Positions 46,221 to 60,990 of a DNA stretch of 64,000 nt are shown one piece after another. Made by a program: the position numbers and the translations under genes. The number at the start of each line of letters is the position of its first letter. Position 1 is the stretch's first letter. Source of the DNA: Erythroxylum novogranatense. Lineage: Eukaryota; Streptophyta; Magnoliopsida; Malpighiales; Erythroxylaceae. The notes under the pieces were generated by a model. It saw only the letters and a list, made by a program, of their open reading frames with translations. It was not told where the DNA came from and did not search any database. The DNA lies in the NCBI GenBank assembly GCA_029891385.1, contig CM057228.1:86478964-86542963 (forward strand). The letters are read 5' to 3'.

Positions 46221-46292
46221 CTGGGGCTTGACATTAAGCAAGTAGTATCAAACCCAGCCCAACTTCCACAGACGAATCAAGAGTGGGTTTTG

Positions 46293-49683
<3,391 letters not shown>

Positions 49684-50286
49684 CCAACACTTTCGAGAAC
49701 TCTCGTATTCAGTTACTGATTTTATCTAAATTGTCATTTTCAGTTATTCAGTGCTCATTTAAGATTTAAATAATACGTCTTTCTATATATCATTCTGGAT
49801 CTGTGTCCATTACTGCCTTACTTTGGTTTCTAACTAATATCTGCCATTAGTCTTTATTAAATTGTACTTACGTGAGTAACCATATTAAAGAATGTGAAAT
49901 GATACGAGTGCGTGTATAACATAGAAACTTTACGTAACGCCCGCATCAGGCGATGCAAATGGATGACAGAAAGTGTGTTCCAAGTTTATGTTTTTATTTG
50001 ATATTTTACGCCTTAATATTTGTAATTACCTTATCCACTAAGTTTCAAGCTGCACTGGATGTGTACGGAGAGGTGATCCCTGAGGGAAAATGCGTCTGTT
50101 AGACAAAAATTAGTAATGTTAGTAAAATAAAACAGCACTGAACTTTTTATTAGTACGTATTTTCTGATATATAAAAAAATTTATAAGATTGTTAACAAGA
50201 ATCTTTTAGCTCATGCATCTCAGCATCTTTGGATTATAATAAGTTTGGAGATACTTTATCAAACTTTTGCAAGAAATTAAGTATTT
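49684..50286. other. Subtilase 3' flank
   Basis: AT-rich sequence after the stop codon. A possible polyadenylation signal AATAAT is at about 49769. No other gene is visible before the gypsy element's target site at 50287. Confidence 0.45.
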
Positions 50287-50291
50287 ACTTG

Positions 50292-50643
50292 TGGTTCAGT
50301 CTGATTCTGTTGGGGCTGGACGCCGTTGTTTGGATCTATAATCTCGATCAGCTTTGACTAAGAGATACCTGCAAAAACAATAAAGGCACGTCGGGGATTG
50401 ATCGCCGGCTTGCCCCTCCGATGCCTAAGTTAGCTCTTTGTCGTAGGTTTTGTGTATATGAACAGAAAATATCAGGGTTATCAGAGTCGTACCTGCATTG
50501 TGAGGAGATAGTGGTTTTATATAGTAAGTACCTGACGTGTTTAATTCAACATCTCTGTCGTGTTTGACTCAACCTCATGGGAATGGGCTGATTAGCCCAC
50601 GCACCATCGGTTGGACACGGGCCTAGGATAACCTACCTGACCA
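50292..50643 (-). repeat. Element D 3' LTR (352 bp)
   Basis: Plus-strand ends TGGTTCAG..CTGACCA. It aligns over its whole length with 60634-60985. The polypurine tract of the element lies just inside at about 50644-50665 (minus-strand gaggagtagggggctta). Confidence 0.9.
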
Positions 50644-51207
50644 TAAGCCCCCTACTCCTCGAGTCTGATCATGGAGAAGGCTCGATGGAGTACGTAGGGT
50701 TCGTTCATGACAATTTGTGATAGGCTCGACCGGTCAGATTCGTGCGGCTTGTCTGCATGTCAGCTCGCGATTGGTTGGATTGGACCTCTAGCTAGGGCGC
50801 TGAATTTAATCCTTACTTACAGCGCGTGTCTTTTAACGGATTTCAAAATTTGAAAAGGGAGCGTCCTTTCATATTGCTTTTAGGATCGTGCGTATCGTTT
50901 CAACTGCTACGCTGCTCCGGGTATCTGACAACACTAATTTGCATGACTCAGGTTTTGCCACGTGTCCAACTTCAATTAGCGCGTCCGTTCAGTTGATTTT
51001 TGTGATAACTGCTCTGAATCGACAGATTTCCTTCACTACCATTTCTACGCATCTAATTCTCCAAGTTCTGCTCTCTCTGCTCTTCATTTCTTTGCTTGCA
51101 GTCATCGGAATTTCCTTTTCACCGTTATCCAAACTTCCAATCTCAATCACTGAACTAGGTACGTCCTCTCTCCTTTCCTCACCCTATACATTTCCTTTTT
51201 AGTAACC

Positions 51208-53565
51208 ATGTCGTCGACTAGTCCTAGGAATGAATCTAGACTTAGGGATGAAACCACATCCTCCTCCTCTTTCGACCAGGAACTGGCCGCCGAAAGTGCT
51301 TTACAGATTGTTGGGTTGCTTGAGATAACGGCGGAAGCGATGGAGGCACCTGAGGCAGGGGCAACGAAACACCGGACGCAGAGAAAGATGAGGGAATCGC
51401 GGCGACTGACCGGGGAGATGGGCAAATCGTTGAGAAGCCGCTAAGCGACCAATCGACGATGACCGAAAGAGAATTGAACCGATCGGTCATCAAAAATAAT
51501 ATTCCTTCATCTTGGGGACCAAGGTTGGCCGCAGAGAACGAGCGGATTCACATAAATATGGGGGGCTATTTTGCTATTTCAGACTGCTTCTTCTCGATCG
51601 GTGGCATGAGGCTTCCATACGCTCCTATCATCGACTAGATATGCTGCGCATACAAATTGAGGCCGAACCAGATCCTCCCAAATGGTTGAAGGTTCATGAA
51701 CGGTCTCGCCCTGCTGTGCTATTATTTCGGGTGTCCTCCATCGATCGATATTCTGTGGCTTTTTTTTAGGATGAATCAAAACTCGCTCACTGGGGCCGGG
51801 ATCCCCCCACTTCCAGTATAGAGATGCGTGGTATCGCCTTGCTGGAACAGCTTTGTCGATTAAGGCCTGGAGGACGAAGTACTTCTTTATGAGACCCTCG
51901 GAATCTTCTTTCGAGTCCATGCCTTGGAGGTGTCCCCTGTCCGAACGATGGAATGACACTTCCAATCTGTCCTTTACTGGAAAAGAGTCTGAAGTGATCG
52001 GCTAAATTAAGGCGCTCGGTCGGTATAATTTCGATTGTCTTATTCTGGGGTATCTTGGAGGGGTATCGACCGATACCTTTTTAATTAGTCCCCTGGCTTG
52101 GATTAACGGGCTAGAAGGAGAAACTGCCCCTTCTGGTTGACTTCTTGTAGTTTGACTGCTTTGTTTTTTATGAATATTAGCTTCAGTTTCCGACCTGCTT
52201 TGATACTTGTGCAGGCATGGCGAAGCTCAGGAATTTCACCTCGTCCTCCGATGCTTCCAAATCGAAAGGCCAGCGCAAAGTTGCCGGGCCTTCCTTAAAG
52301 ATGAAAGAGCGAGGCAAAAAGGTGGCGGTCGGGCAAGATGTCGCTCAGCCAACTGCACCTAACGAGTCCGCAGCGGTAGTGATCCGATCGGCTGATGAGG
52401 ACCGAGCGGTCATGGAGGAAGAGGTGGAGGAGGTAGAGCGGCCTCTTAAGAGAAAGAAGACCGCTCGGCGTGTTGAACGATCGCCCCCGCCTTTGGACAA
52501 GGGTAAGGGGAAGGCGCCGATGCCCAGCTTCGAGAAATGGGTGTCCACGATCAGTCTGGATAAGACTGCATTGCTTAAGGATGCCAGTGTGGCTCTTCAC
52601 TTTGCCCAGAGGGTTGTGCCTCCTACGGATGAAGAGTTTCTGGATTCTCTAGGCGATGAGGAGATGACGGTCGGTCTTGTGTGCGACTTAGCGAAGGTAA
52701 TCTCCATCCACCTTTTTTTTAGCAAAGTTCTTCATTGCAGAATCTGGCGTTTGCCTTTGGAGTGTTTCAGCGCTTTGATCGGGTGGCTAAGGTCGCCCGG
52801 TCGATGGACCATGAAATTAAAGATCTCCTTAGCTAGGTCACCATTTTGAGGATGCAACTTTCAGAGGCGGAGGAGGAGAAGAGCAGAGCGATCACGGAGA
52901 GGGACAAGCAGGAGAAAGGATGTCGATCCTTGCAGGTCGAAAATGAGGAATTGTGGCTCAAAGATGAGGCGTTGCAGGCCGAAAATGAGACCTTGCAGCT
53001 CAAAGTTGAGGAGAGGAAGGAGGGAATTCTCAAAGCCAACGCTAGCGCCAAGATGGAGAACGAGCTTTGCTTGAAAGTCCTCCATGATTGCGACGAAGCG
53101 ATGTTGGATAAAATAAGGGCTGAGAACAACTTGCTTGAGCTGCAGGGCTCTATCAAAGAGCAGAGAATTGAGGTGATCAAGCGATGGAAGAGGCCATTTT
53201 TGCACGATGAGTGCAAGGAATTTGCTTGCGATTTGGCTCTTTCCATCCTGAGGAATTGCCATGGCGTCCTCGTCCCTAATGGAGATGGGTCGGATGGTCG
53301 TTTGTTCGAGGACTTTGCCGAGCTGATGCTTCCGACAGAGCTCGGCCTTTCGCTCGAGGAGGTAAAGGAGATAGCTAAGAAAGAGGTAGAAACATTACCG
53401 GATGAGATGTTGGACCTTAGTTCAGATGATGAGGAAGAGCGACCTCATGGGGGTGTCTCTCCAGCTGCTCCTTCGGACCCTGATCCTATCTCGACTGCTT
53501 TGCCGACCTCCGAAACTACTCCTGCTAATTTAGCCATTAATAATTCTTCCCCTGCTGAGGGGTAG
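51208..53565 (+). pseudogene. Antisense accessory ORF of element D (PF04195-like, coiled-coil tail)
   Basis: Runs opposite to gag-pol, between the 3' LTR and integrase. Pieces: 51208-51444 (Ser/Glu-rich start, MSSTSPRNESRL). A frameshift near 51420 leads into a conserved block at about 51490-52090 (IPSSWGPRLAAENERIHINM, WYRLAGTALSIKAWRTKYFF), which resembles the 'putative gypsy type transposon' domain family PF04195. 52217-52849 is basic (RPLKRKKTARRVE). 52846-53565 has a long heptad-like coiled coil followed by an acidic tail (LSSDDEEE). Short introns are possible, for example 52697-52740. Accessory ORFs like this are known in Tat elements; their function is not established. This copy is broken. 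Confidence 0.75.
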
Positions 53566-53724
53566 GAATGACTTATGTAAGAGGACCTTTAAGGCTCATC
53601 TAGTCGGGCTTGTGACCAGAGCAAGTATATAAGGAAATAAAACTCTTATTTTTTTTCTTCATTGTCTTCTTTATTATCGATCGACAGTGAGGTTTAGGAG
53701 AATCGTTCTCATAGTCGAACGACG
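53566..53724. other. Spacer between antisense ORF and tandem array
   Basis: AT-rich spacer after the antisense ORF stop. It has a T-run near 53648-53656 and the words aagtatataaggaaataaaa, which could serve 3' end formation of the antisense transcript. Nothing else recognised. Confidence 0.35.
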
Positions 53725-54945
53725 CTGAGGCCGAGTGATCCAAGATTGTTTTCTTGGCATCGCCTAGTTCTAGGATTCGGTCTTGGCGATTTGACCAAGC
53801 GATGTTGAGGTCGAGCGATCCAAGATTGTTTTCTTGGCATCGTCTGGTTCCAAGATCCGGTCTTGGTAACATGGCCGAGCGATGTTGAGGTCGAGCGATC
53901 TTAGATTTTTTTCTTGGCATCGCCTAGTTCCAAGATTCGGTCTTGGTAACATGGCCGAGCGATGTTGAGGTCGAGCGATCTGAGATTATTTTCTTGGCAT
54001 CACTTGATTCCAAGATTCGGTCTTGGTAACCTGGCCGAGCGATGTTGAGGCCGAGCGATCCAAGATTGTTTTCTTGGCATCGTCTGGTTCCAAAATTCGG
54101 TCTTGGTAACCTAGCCGAGCGATGTTGATGCCGAGCGATCCAAGATTGTTTTCTTGGCATCGCCTGGTTCCAAGATTCGGTCTTGGTAACCTAGCCTAGC
54201 AATGTTGAGGCCGAGCGATCCAAGATTGTTTTCTTGGCATCGCTTGGTTCTAAGATTTAGTCTTGGTAACCTGGTAGAGCGATATTGAGGCTGAGTGATC
54301 CAAGATTGTTTTCTTGGCATCGTCTAGTTCCAAGATTCAGTTTTGGTAACCTGGCCGAGCGTTGTTGAGGTCGAGCGATTCAAGATTATTTTTTTGGCAT
54401 CGCCTGGTTCCAAGATTTGGTCTTGGTAACCTGGCCGAGCGATGTTGAGGCCGAGTGATCCAAGATTGTTTTCTTGGCGTTGCCTGGTTCCAAGATTCGG
54501 TCTTGGTAACCTAGTCGAGCGATGTTGAGGCCGAGCGATCCAAGATTGTTTTCTTGGCATCGCCTCGTTCCAAGATTCGGTCTTGGTAACCTAGCCGAGC
54601 GATGTTGAGGCCGAGCGATGTTGAGGCCGAGCGATCCAAGATTATTTTCTTGGCATCGCCTTGTTCCAAGATTCGGTCTTGGTATCATGACCGAGCGATG
54701 TTGAGGCCGAGCGATCCAAGATTGTTTTCTTGGCATCGCCTGGTTCCAACATTCGGTCTTGGTAACCCGGTCAAGCGATGTTGAGGCTGAGCGATCCAAG
54801 ATTATTTTCTTGGCATCGCCTGGTTCTAAGATTCGGTCTTGGTAACCTGGCCGAGAGATCCAAGATTGTTTTCTTAGCATCGCCTGGTTCCAAGATTCGG
54901 TTTTGGTAACCTGGCCGAGCGGTGTTGAGGTCGAGCGATCCAGTC
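53725..54945 (-). repeat. 80-bp tandem array in element D (about 15 units)
   Basis: Units of 80 bases, each with gatccaagattgttttcttgg and gttccaagattcggtcttgg separated by about 20 bases and followed by taacctggccgagcgatgttgaggc. Both half-units are inverted repeats with arms CCAAGA and TCTTGG. Divergence between units is modest; one unit near 54601-54630 has a local duplication of gatgttgaggccgagc, and the last units are shortened. Open frames across it are periodic by-products. Tandem arrays in this position are known in Tat-lineage elements. Confidence 0.9.
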
Positions 54946-55109
54946 GGTAGGATATTCTCCCTTTAGCAAGACTTTTCTGCCAAGAAGTTTGGAATCCTTT
55001 ATTGATGATGATAAGGGCATGGGCCATTAAAAAACCTGATTGGTGAGGCCAGAAAAAAGGTACCCACTAGTTACATACAAAGAAATAAACGAATTAAAGT
55101 AAAACTTAT

Positions 55110-56321
55110 CTACTGGTAGAACGCCTTCAGGTTTTGGGAATTCCAAGGCCTCGGTAGAATCTTATCATTCGTGTCGCGCAGAACGTAAGAGCCGTGTCCA
55201 GTTTGCTTGACCACTTGATAGGGTCCTTCCCATGTCTGACCGATCTTTTCAGGATGTTTCCCTGCCGCCTCGGCCTTTCTTAGAACGTAACCGCCAACCT
55301 TTATGTCGCTCAGCCTTACCTTTCTGTTGAAAAACTTTGTTGCTTTTTGCCTGATGGCTTCAGAACGAGCGCCTGCTCTATCCCTGTCTTCACTGAGAAA
55401 TATAAGTTCTACCCTGCGAGCTTCATCGTTTCGTTCTTCTTGGTAACTTGAAACTCTCTGGTTGTGCAGTGCCACTTCTACTAGAACCAAGGCCTCTGCC
55501 CCAAAGGTCATTCTAAACGGTGTTTCTCCTGTGGCTCCATTTGGGGTCTTTCTGTATGCTCACAACACCTCGTCCAATTCATCTACCCAAGTCTTACGTC
55601 CATCTAAGCGCTTTTTGAGTGCACTCATTATCTTCTTGTTGGTATTTTCCGCAAGACCGTTGCTTTGAGGGTGAGCCACTGAAGTTAACTAGAGCCTTAT
55701 CTTCAATCGGTGACAGAAATCTTTGAACGTATCATTATCAAACTGCCGACCATTGTCTGTAGGCATCCCAAAGCGGCTCAGTATGTTCTTGCATACAAAG
55801 TTTTCAATTTTCTGTTCGGTGATTGTGGTGACCGCTTCTGCTTCTTCCCATTTGGTGAAGTATTCCACTGCTACTATCAAAAACTTCTTCTACCTAGGGC
55901 CGAGAGGAAAAGGACCTAGTATGTCCATTCCCCATTGAGTGAAGGGGATGGGATGGCTCACAATTTTCAGCTGCTGGGTCGGTTGATGGGACAAATTATT
56001 GTTCCTCTGGCAGGCCTCCCATCGGTTAACCTTTTCCTGACAATCTTTCTTTATTGTCGGCCAATAATACCCTTGTCTGATCAATTTGTGAGCCAACATT
56101 CTGCCTCCTAAGTGATTCCCGCACATTCCTTCATGAACCTCGGTCATTGCCCGTTCTGCCTCTTCTTCGTTCAAGCAGCGTAATAGCGGCCAGTCATAAG
56201 AATGCTTGTACAGGATGTCATTAACAATCACATATTCAGCAACCTTTACCCTTAGTTTCTTAGTTCTCAGGGCTTCTGGAGGTTGCATTCCCTTAAGGAA
56301 GTACTGTTTGATCGGCTCCAT
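55110..56321 (-). pseudogene. Element D integrase
   Basis: Minus-strand frames. 55890-56321 contains the zinc-binding region (MCGNHLGGRMLAHKLIRQGY, CQEKVNRWEACQRNN) and the core start (PFTQWGMDILGPFPLGP). 55689-55880 continues the catalytic core (VAVEYFTKWEEAEAV, RFGMPTDNGRQFDND). 55110-55511 is the C-terminal part (MTFGAEALVLVEVAL, VGGYVLRKAEAAGKHPEKIG), ending LKAFYQ. It would integrate the cDNA. In-frame stops separate the blocks. Confidence 0.88.
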
Positions 56322-56599
56322 CCAACTTGATCATTCAGCATCCGTTTCGAGGACTTCACTAGTTTCCTGAATACTAGGTTGGTTTATCTGCTCGACCAAA
56401 ATGTTATTCCTTGCATTTTGATCAGAAGCCATCTTGGAAAGCGCATCTGCCTGAGTATTCTACGTCCTATCTATCCTGTTGACCGAGTATTCTTCAAAAT
56501 TATTCAACTCTCGCTTTACTAATTCCAGATACTTGATCATATTATCCCCTTTTGCCTCATACTGCCCAGTGACTTGACCGACCACTATTTGGCTATCGT

Positions 56600-57224
56600 T
56601 GTACACCTTTAAAGATTTTACCTCCATCTCTCTTGCTAACTAAAGACCGGTTATTAAGGCTTCATATTCTGCCTCATTATTGGATGCTCTAAAATTTAAT
56701 CGGAGGGCGTACTCCACCTTTCGCTTCTGGTGGGGGCTGATCAAGACCACTCCTGCTTCGCATCCCTTGATGTTGGACGACCCATCAACAAATAAACTCC
56801 AAGCAGGGCATTGCTCATTCTGTGAGGTAGGTTGACTCATTTCTGCAACAAAATCCGTCAATACTTAGGCTTTGATCGTTGTCCGTGGTTTGTAATGTAT
56901 TTCAAACTCTCTCAGCTCTACCGCCCATTTAACTAACCGTCCACAAGTTTCAGGCTTTTGAAGGCATTGCCTGAGAGGTTGATCGGTCCACACCTCAATT
57001 GTGTCACTCTGGAAGTAGGGCCTGAGTTTCCGTGCGGCGGTTATCAATGATAGGGCCAGCTTCTCAATAGATGCATATCGCGCTTCTGGCCCGTTCAAGA
57101 CCTTACTGACATAATAGATCGAGAATTGTTCATTTCCATCAGATCGAATGAGAACTGCGCTGATCGCCCCTTTTGTAACTGCCAGATAAATGATCAACGT
57201 CTCCCCCTCAACGGGGCTCTGCAA
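56600..57224 (-). pseudogene. Element D RNase H (two modules)
   Basis: 56865-57224 matches the RT-associated RNase H (YLAVTKGAISAVLIR, YYVSKVLNGPEARYASIEKL). 56640-56861 is a second, archaeal-type RNase H (PAWSLFVDGSSNIKGCEAGVV, FRASNNEAEYEALITGL) with its DG and NEAEYEA acidic motifs. The dual RNase H is a known hallmark of the Tat lineage. A stop separates the two. Confidence 0.85.
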
Positions 57225-57284
57225 AATAGGCGGACTAGTCAGGTATTGCTTTAGGTGCTGAAATGCTCTCTCGCACTCATCCGT

Positions 57285-58110
57285 CTATTGGAAACAAATC
57301 ACGTCTGCCTTCCTTAAAATCTTGAAAAATGGGGGGCACTTTTCCCCCATCATAGAGACGAATCTGCTCAGAGAAACTATCTGCCCTGTCAATATTTGAA
57401 CATCTTTTAAGCATCGTGGTGAGGGCATTTGAATGATAGCTTCAATCTTTTCTGGGTTTACTTCAATCCCTCGTTGAGTAATCATGAATCCTAGGAATTT
57501 TTCAGATGCCACACCAAAAAATGCATTTTCCAGGGTTCAACCTCATTTGGAATTTGTTGAGGGTCAGGAAGACTTCTTTGAGGTCTTCCACATGCTCGAC
57601 AGTCGTCTTGCTTTTGACTACCATATCATCCACATAAGCCTCCACTGTCCGACCTATCTGTTTCTTAAAAACTTCCATAACGAGTCACTGATAAGTAGCC
57701 CCTGCATTTTTCAAACCGAACGACATTACCTGGTAGTAGTACGTGCCTTGGTCGGTTATAAAAGCCGTATTTTCTTCGTCTTCAAAACTCATTTGTATCT
57801 GGTGATAATCGGAGAAAGCATCTAAGAAACTAAGGAGCTCATGCCCTGATGTAGCGTCTACCAACTGATCGATTTTGGTTAGGGGGAAGCTGTCCTTCGG
57901 GCATGCTTTATTCAAGTCAGTAAAATCGATGCACATTCTTCATTTTCCATTTTTCTTCTTCACCAGTACCACGTTCGCCAACCACTCAGGGTACTTGACT
58001 TCCCGAATGAACCTGGCATCGAGCAATTTTTCTATCTCTTTCTCGATCACCCCCTGCCTTTCTTTGCTTTGCCACCGCTTCTTCTGTCTGACTGACTTGT
58101 AGTCTTTTCG
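57285..58110 (-). pseudogene. Element D reverse transcriptase
   Basis: Starts within the 57940-58965 frame (EVKYPEWLANVVLVKKKNGK). After a TGA/TAA-type interruption it continues at 57685-57936 (MCIDFTDLNKACPKDSFPL, GYHQIQM-like and AFITDQGTYYYQVMSFGLKN). The catalytic AYVDDMVVKS segment lies at about 57605-57640 on the minus strand. 57285-57512 follows (FLGFMITQRGIEVNPEKI). Single stops, not long deletions, separate the pieces. Confidence 0.88.
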
Positions 58111-58965
58111 GATACAGAGAGAATGAGATGCTACCGCTCGAGAAATTTTGGGCATGTCTCTCGGTACCCAGGTAAAGACCGATTTGTTTTCTATCAAGCA
58201 ATCTGTGATCTCTTTGGCCAGCCCTTTTTCAAGTTCAGTGCCTAGATTTGTGAATTTGGATCGGTCTTCTTCATCCAATATAATCTGTTGCATTTCTTCG
58301 GCAGGGTTCATCCTCTCAGTTTTTTTGTCGGCTCTTACATCAAGGGAACTTGTCAAAACTACCACCCCATCAAGGGTCCTCGTTTCTGCCATGTAGCATT
58401 CCCTAGCGATCCTTTGCTGACCCCTGACAATACCGACCCCATGAGGTGTTGGGAACTTCATTGCTTGATAGTAGGTTGAAACAACTGCTCTGAGGGTGTT
58501 TTGGGTGGCTCTTCCGATTATGACATTATATGCTCTGCCAAATTTCATGACCAGGAATTCAATATTCCTCTCTATTTGACATGGCCTTTGTCTGAATTTT
58601 ACGTTTAAGAACACTCGAGCGAATGAGTAGGCTGATGCTCCTGTTATCCCTTTGATGGGTCCCTTTATTAGCAACAGTAGCTTCTCCAGTATCTCCATTT
58701 GCTTAAATGCATCATAATACAACAGGTCGACTGAGCTACCCGTGTCAATCATGACCCGCTTTACCTCGCTACCATCCATATTCAAGGTGACCACTAACGC
58801 GTCATCATGAGGACAGCTAACATCTTCCAGGTCAGATTCGTCAAACGAGATCGCCCAATCGTTTTGCCTCTTTTTCTTTGCTGATAAGTCTTCAGCGACC
58901 TGCCTTGCATACTTCTTTCTTCCTCTGACAGTGGATCCTCCTGCTGTACTCCCACCAAAAATCAT
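58111..58965 (-). pseudogene. Element D aspartic protease
   Basis: The 341-codon frame 57940-58965 contains VKRVMIDTGSSVDLLYYDAF, the DTGSS active site of the retroviral-type protease that cuts the polyprotein. A downstream flap-like NVIIGRATQN follows. The domain itself is intact; interruption comes only at the RT junction. Confidence 0.88.
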
Positions 58966-58967
58966 GT

Positions 58968-60516
58968 TTATGAATCTAACCGGTCAGTGACCGACATTTC
59001 TGTCACCTCTTGCCCTAGATTGTCTTCTCGTGTCGCGTCAGTCGTCTGAATTCCTATTCCTCCCCGCTCCATCATTCGCGTTGTTTTGCTTCCAAGGCTT
59101 CCGCCAGTTATCAAACTGACCGCTCCTATCCTCATTCTCTCGTTCGGCATTTGTACTGTCCTTGAAAAATCTACCCAGTTTCCCCTTTGAATAAGGGATT
59201 CGATTTCTCGCTTTAAGTCCCAATAGTCGTCTGTGTCATGAACTACATCTCTATGGAACCGACAATATAAATTGGGATCTCTTTTTTTTAGGGGAGTTTT
59301 CAACTTATTAAGTTCTCGGAAGGATTCCCCTTCTGCTCTCATGGATGTCAGTATTTCCGCATACCGCCTGTTGAGCGGGGTGAAGGATTCTCGTCGTTGG
59401 TCCTTTCAATCGGTCGGCCTCCTCCAGCTAGACTTATCCTTCTGTCGCTTGTGTGAACCATCTGTTCTGCCGTTTGGCGAACGGTCATCCGCCCTGCGTT
59501 CTGTGTTTTCAATACTTCCTCGAGCTGAATATATTTATCCGTCTGATTTTTTATCTCTTGAATAGATCTGGGCTGATCGAGGGCCAATGACTTTTTGAAC
59601 TCTTTATCCCTCTTGTTGCTCATAAGGGAAGCCAACATGAACGAGCAGGTGAGGTCAGGGACTTCAACAGCTTCATTGTTAAATCGAGTGATGAAATCCC
59701 GTAAACTTTCTTTCTTTCCTTGGGTCAATTGCATCACTTCCAAGGCAGTCTTCGGCGGTCGCTTACTTGTGGCGAACTGATTGAGGAATAGCGACTTAAA
59801 ATCCTCAAAATAAGTGATGCAGCACGGAGATAAACTGTTGAACCATCGTCGAGCTCCTTTTTGAAAGGCCGTGCAGAAAGCCTTACATTGAATGGCGTCA
59901 GGGATACAATACAGATTCATCATCGATTGAAAATACTAAAGGTAGTCGAGGGGATCGATCTTTCCGGTATATTTTTCTAGCATTGGTATCTTAGTACCGA
60001 CCGCTAGAAGGCTATCCAAGATCTCCTGAATGAAAGGAGAGCTGTACTGTGTTGATGGCTGACCCGAACGGAAATTCATGGCCATACTGATTCAGTCGTC
60101 TACGATTTTTTCGAGAGTCTCATTAGAATGGCGATCGGCTATCGTACCTATCTGCTGAGCTGGGGTTCGCTGCTAGTCTATCTGAGATTGTAAGATTTGT
60201 CGAATCAGTAGATCGGTCGCTTCCTGTATTTGTCTTTGGGTAAGAGAGATTTGTTGTGGAGGAGGGTTTGTGTTTATGGGGTGTTGGATGTGAGGGTGTG
60301 AATTGTTTCCGGCGTTATCCTCCAGAGCTACGCTTTGTTCTTCTTAATCTCAGTTTTGGGGTGGCGGTTGGTCATTCGGGTGTAAGATTGTGTGTGGTTA
60401 TTCGGGTTTAATAGGGGTAGCTCGTCTGTGCTAAGGTTTTGGGTGATAGGTGGGGGATGGGTCTGGGGATCATGATGAATCGGTGGAAGGGTGGCGGTAG
60501 GTAATTGTAAACCCAT
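58968..60516 (-). pseudogene. Element D gag
   Basis: The probable start is ATG 60516 (MGLQLPTATLPP, a Pro-rich N-terminus). Stops interrupt it near 60180, 60090 and 59940. 59348-59923 holds the Retrotrans_gag domain (CKAFCTAFQKGARRWFNSL, FLNQFATSKRP, ESLRDFITRFN). 58968-59342 has the YCRFHRD...DTDDYWDLKREIE motif typical of Tat-type gag. It would form the virus-like particle. Confidence 0.85.
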
Positions 60517-60614
60517 TCATTGCAGTGCGAGTACCGCAACGACGGCTACATCCGGGTTTGTTGCTGTCGCCTGACTTATCTGTATGCTTCTGGATGTGGT
60601 GCCCTGACGCCCGA

Positions 60615-60633
60615 CCCCACGGTAGGTGCCAAC
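60615..60633 (-). promoter_or_regulatory. Primer-binding-site-like sequence of element D
   Basis: Minus strand immediately after the 5' LTR reads TTGGCACCTACCGTGGGG, close to the TTGGCGCCGTCTGTGGGG form usual in plant gypsy elements. The priming tRNA cannot be fixed from this degraded copy. Confidence 0.5.
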
Positions 60634-60985
60634 TAGTTCATTCTGATTCTGTTAGGGCTGGACGTTATTGCTTGGATCTATGATCTCGATCAGCTTGGAC
60701 TAAGAGATACCTGCAAGAATAATAAAGGCACGCCGGGGGTTGATCGCCGACTTGCCCCTCCGATGCCTAAGTTAGCTATTTGTCGTAGGTTTTGTGTATA
60801 TGAACAGAGAATATCAGGGTTATCAGAGTCGTACCTGCATCGTGAGGAGATAGTGGTCTTGTATAGTAAGTACCTGACGTGTTTAATTCAACATCTCTGT
60901 CGTGTTTGACTCAACCTCATGGGAATGGGCCGATTAGCCTATGTGCCATCGGTTGGACCCGAGCCTAGGATGACCGATCCGACCA
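60634..60985 (-). repeat. Element D 5' LTR (352 bp)
   Basis: The partner of 50292-50643, equal in length. Plus-strand ends TAGTTCAT..CCGACCA (the TG end is mutated to TA), followed by ACTTG. Differences to the partner are mostly transitions. Confidence 0.9.
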
Positions 60986-60990
60986 ACTTG

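Larger units (their letters stand above)
50292..60985 (-). mobile_element. Element D: Tat-like Ty3/gypsy retrotransposon with antisense ORF
   Basis: A full-length 10.7 kb element with short LTRs (352 bp each; 50292-50643 and 60634-60985) and a perfect ACTTG target duplication (50287-50291 and 60986-60990). On the minus strand it has primer-site-like sequence, gag, protease, RT, RNase H, integrase, then an 80-bp tandem array, an accessory ORF on the opposite strand, the polypurine tract, and the 3' LTR. A long extra region between integrase and 3' LTR with an additional ORF is characteristic of the Tat lineage (Retand, Ogre relatives). Several in-frame stops make it defective. Confidence 0.92.

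Noticed and set aside
46179..46292. Starting the subtilase at the upstream in-frame ATG (46179)
   Set aside because: It would add 38 residues before the signal peptide and place the start upstream of the candidate TATA box; the ATG at 46293 gives a proper N-terminal signal peptide.
53725..54945. Regularly spaced repeats that could suggest a CRISPR array
   Set aside because: The units are contiguous 80-base tandem copies without unique spacers, inside a plant gypsy element.
54386..55027. 213-codon minus-strand frame made of repeated SWIARPQHRS-like words
   Set aside because: A translation of the 80-bp tandem array; 80 is not a multiple of three, so frames shift between units and no single protein repeat is maintained.
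55110..60516. Endogenous plant pararetrovirus as the source of the protease/RT region
   Set aside because: The element has an integrase, two LTRs and a target duplication, and lacks any movement-protein or coat-protein-like region, so it is a Ty3/gypsy element.
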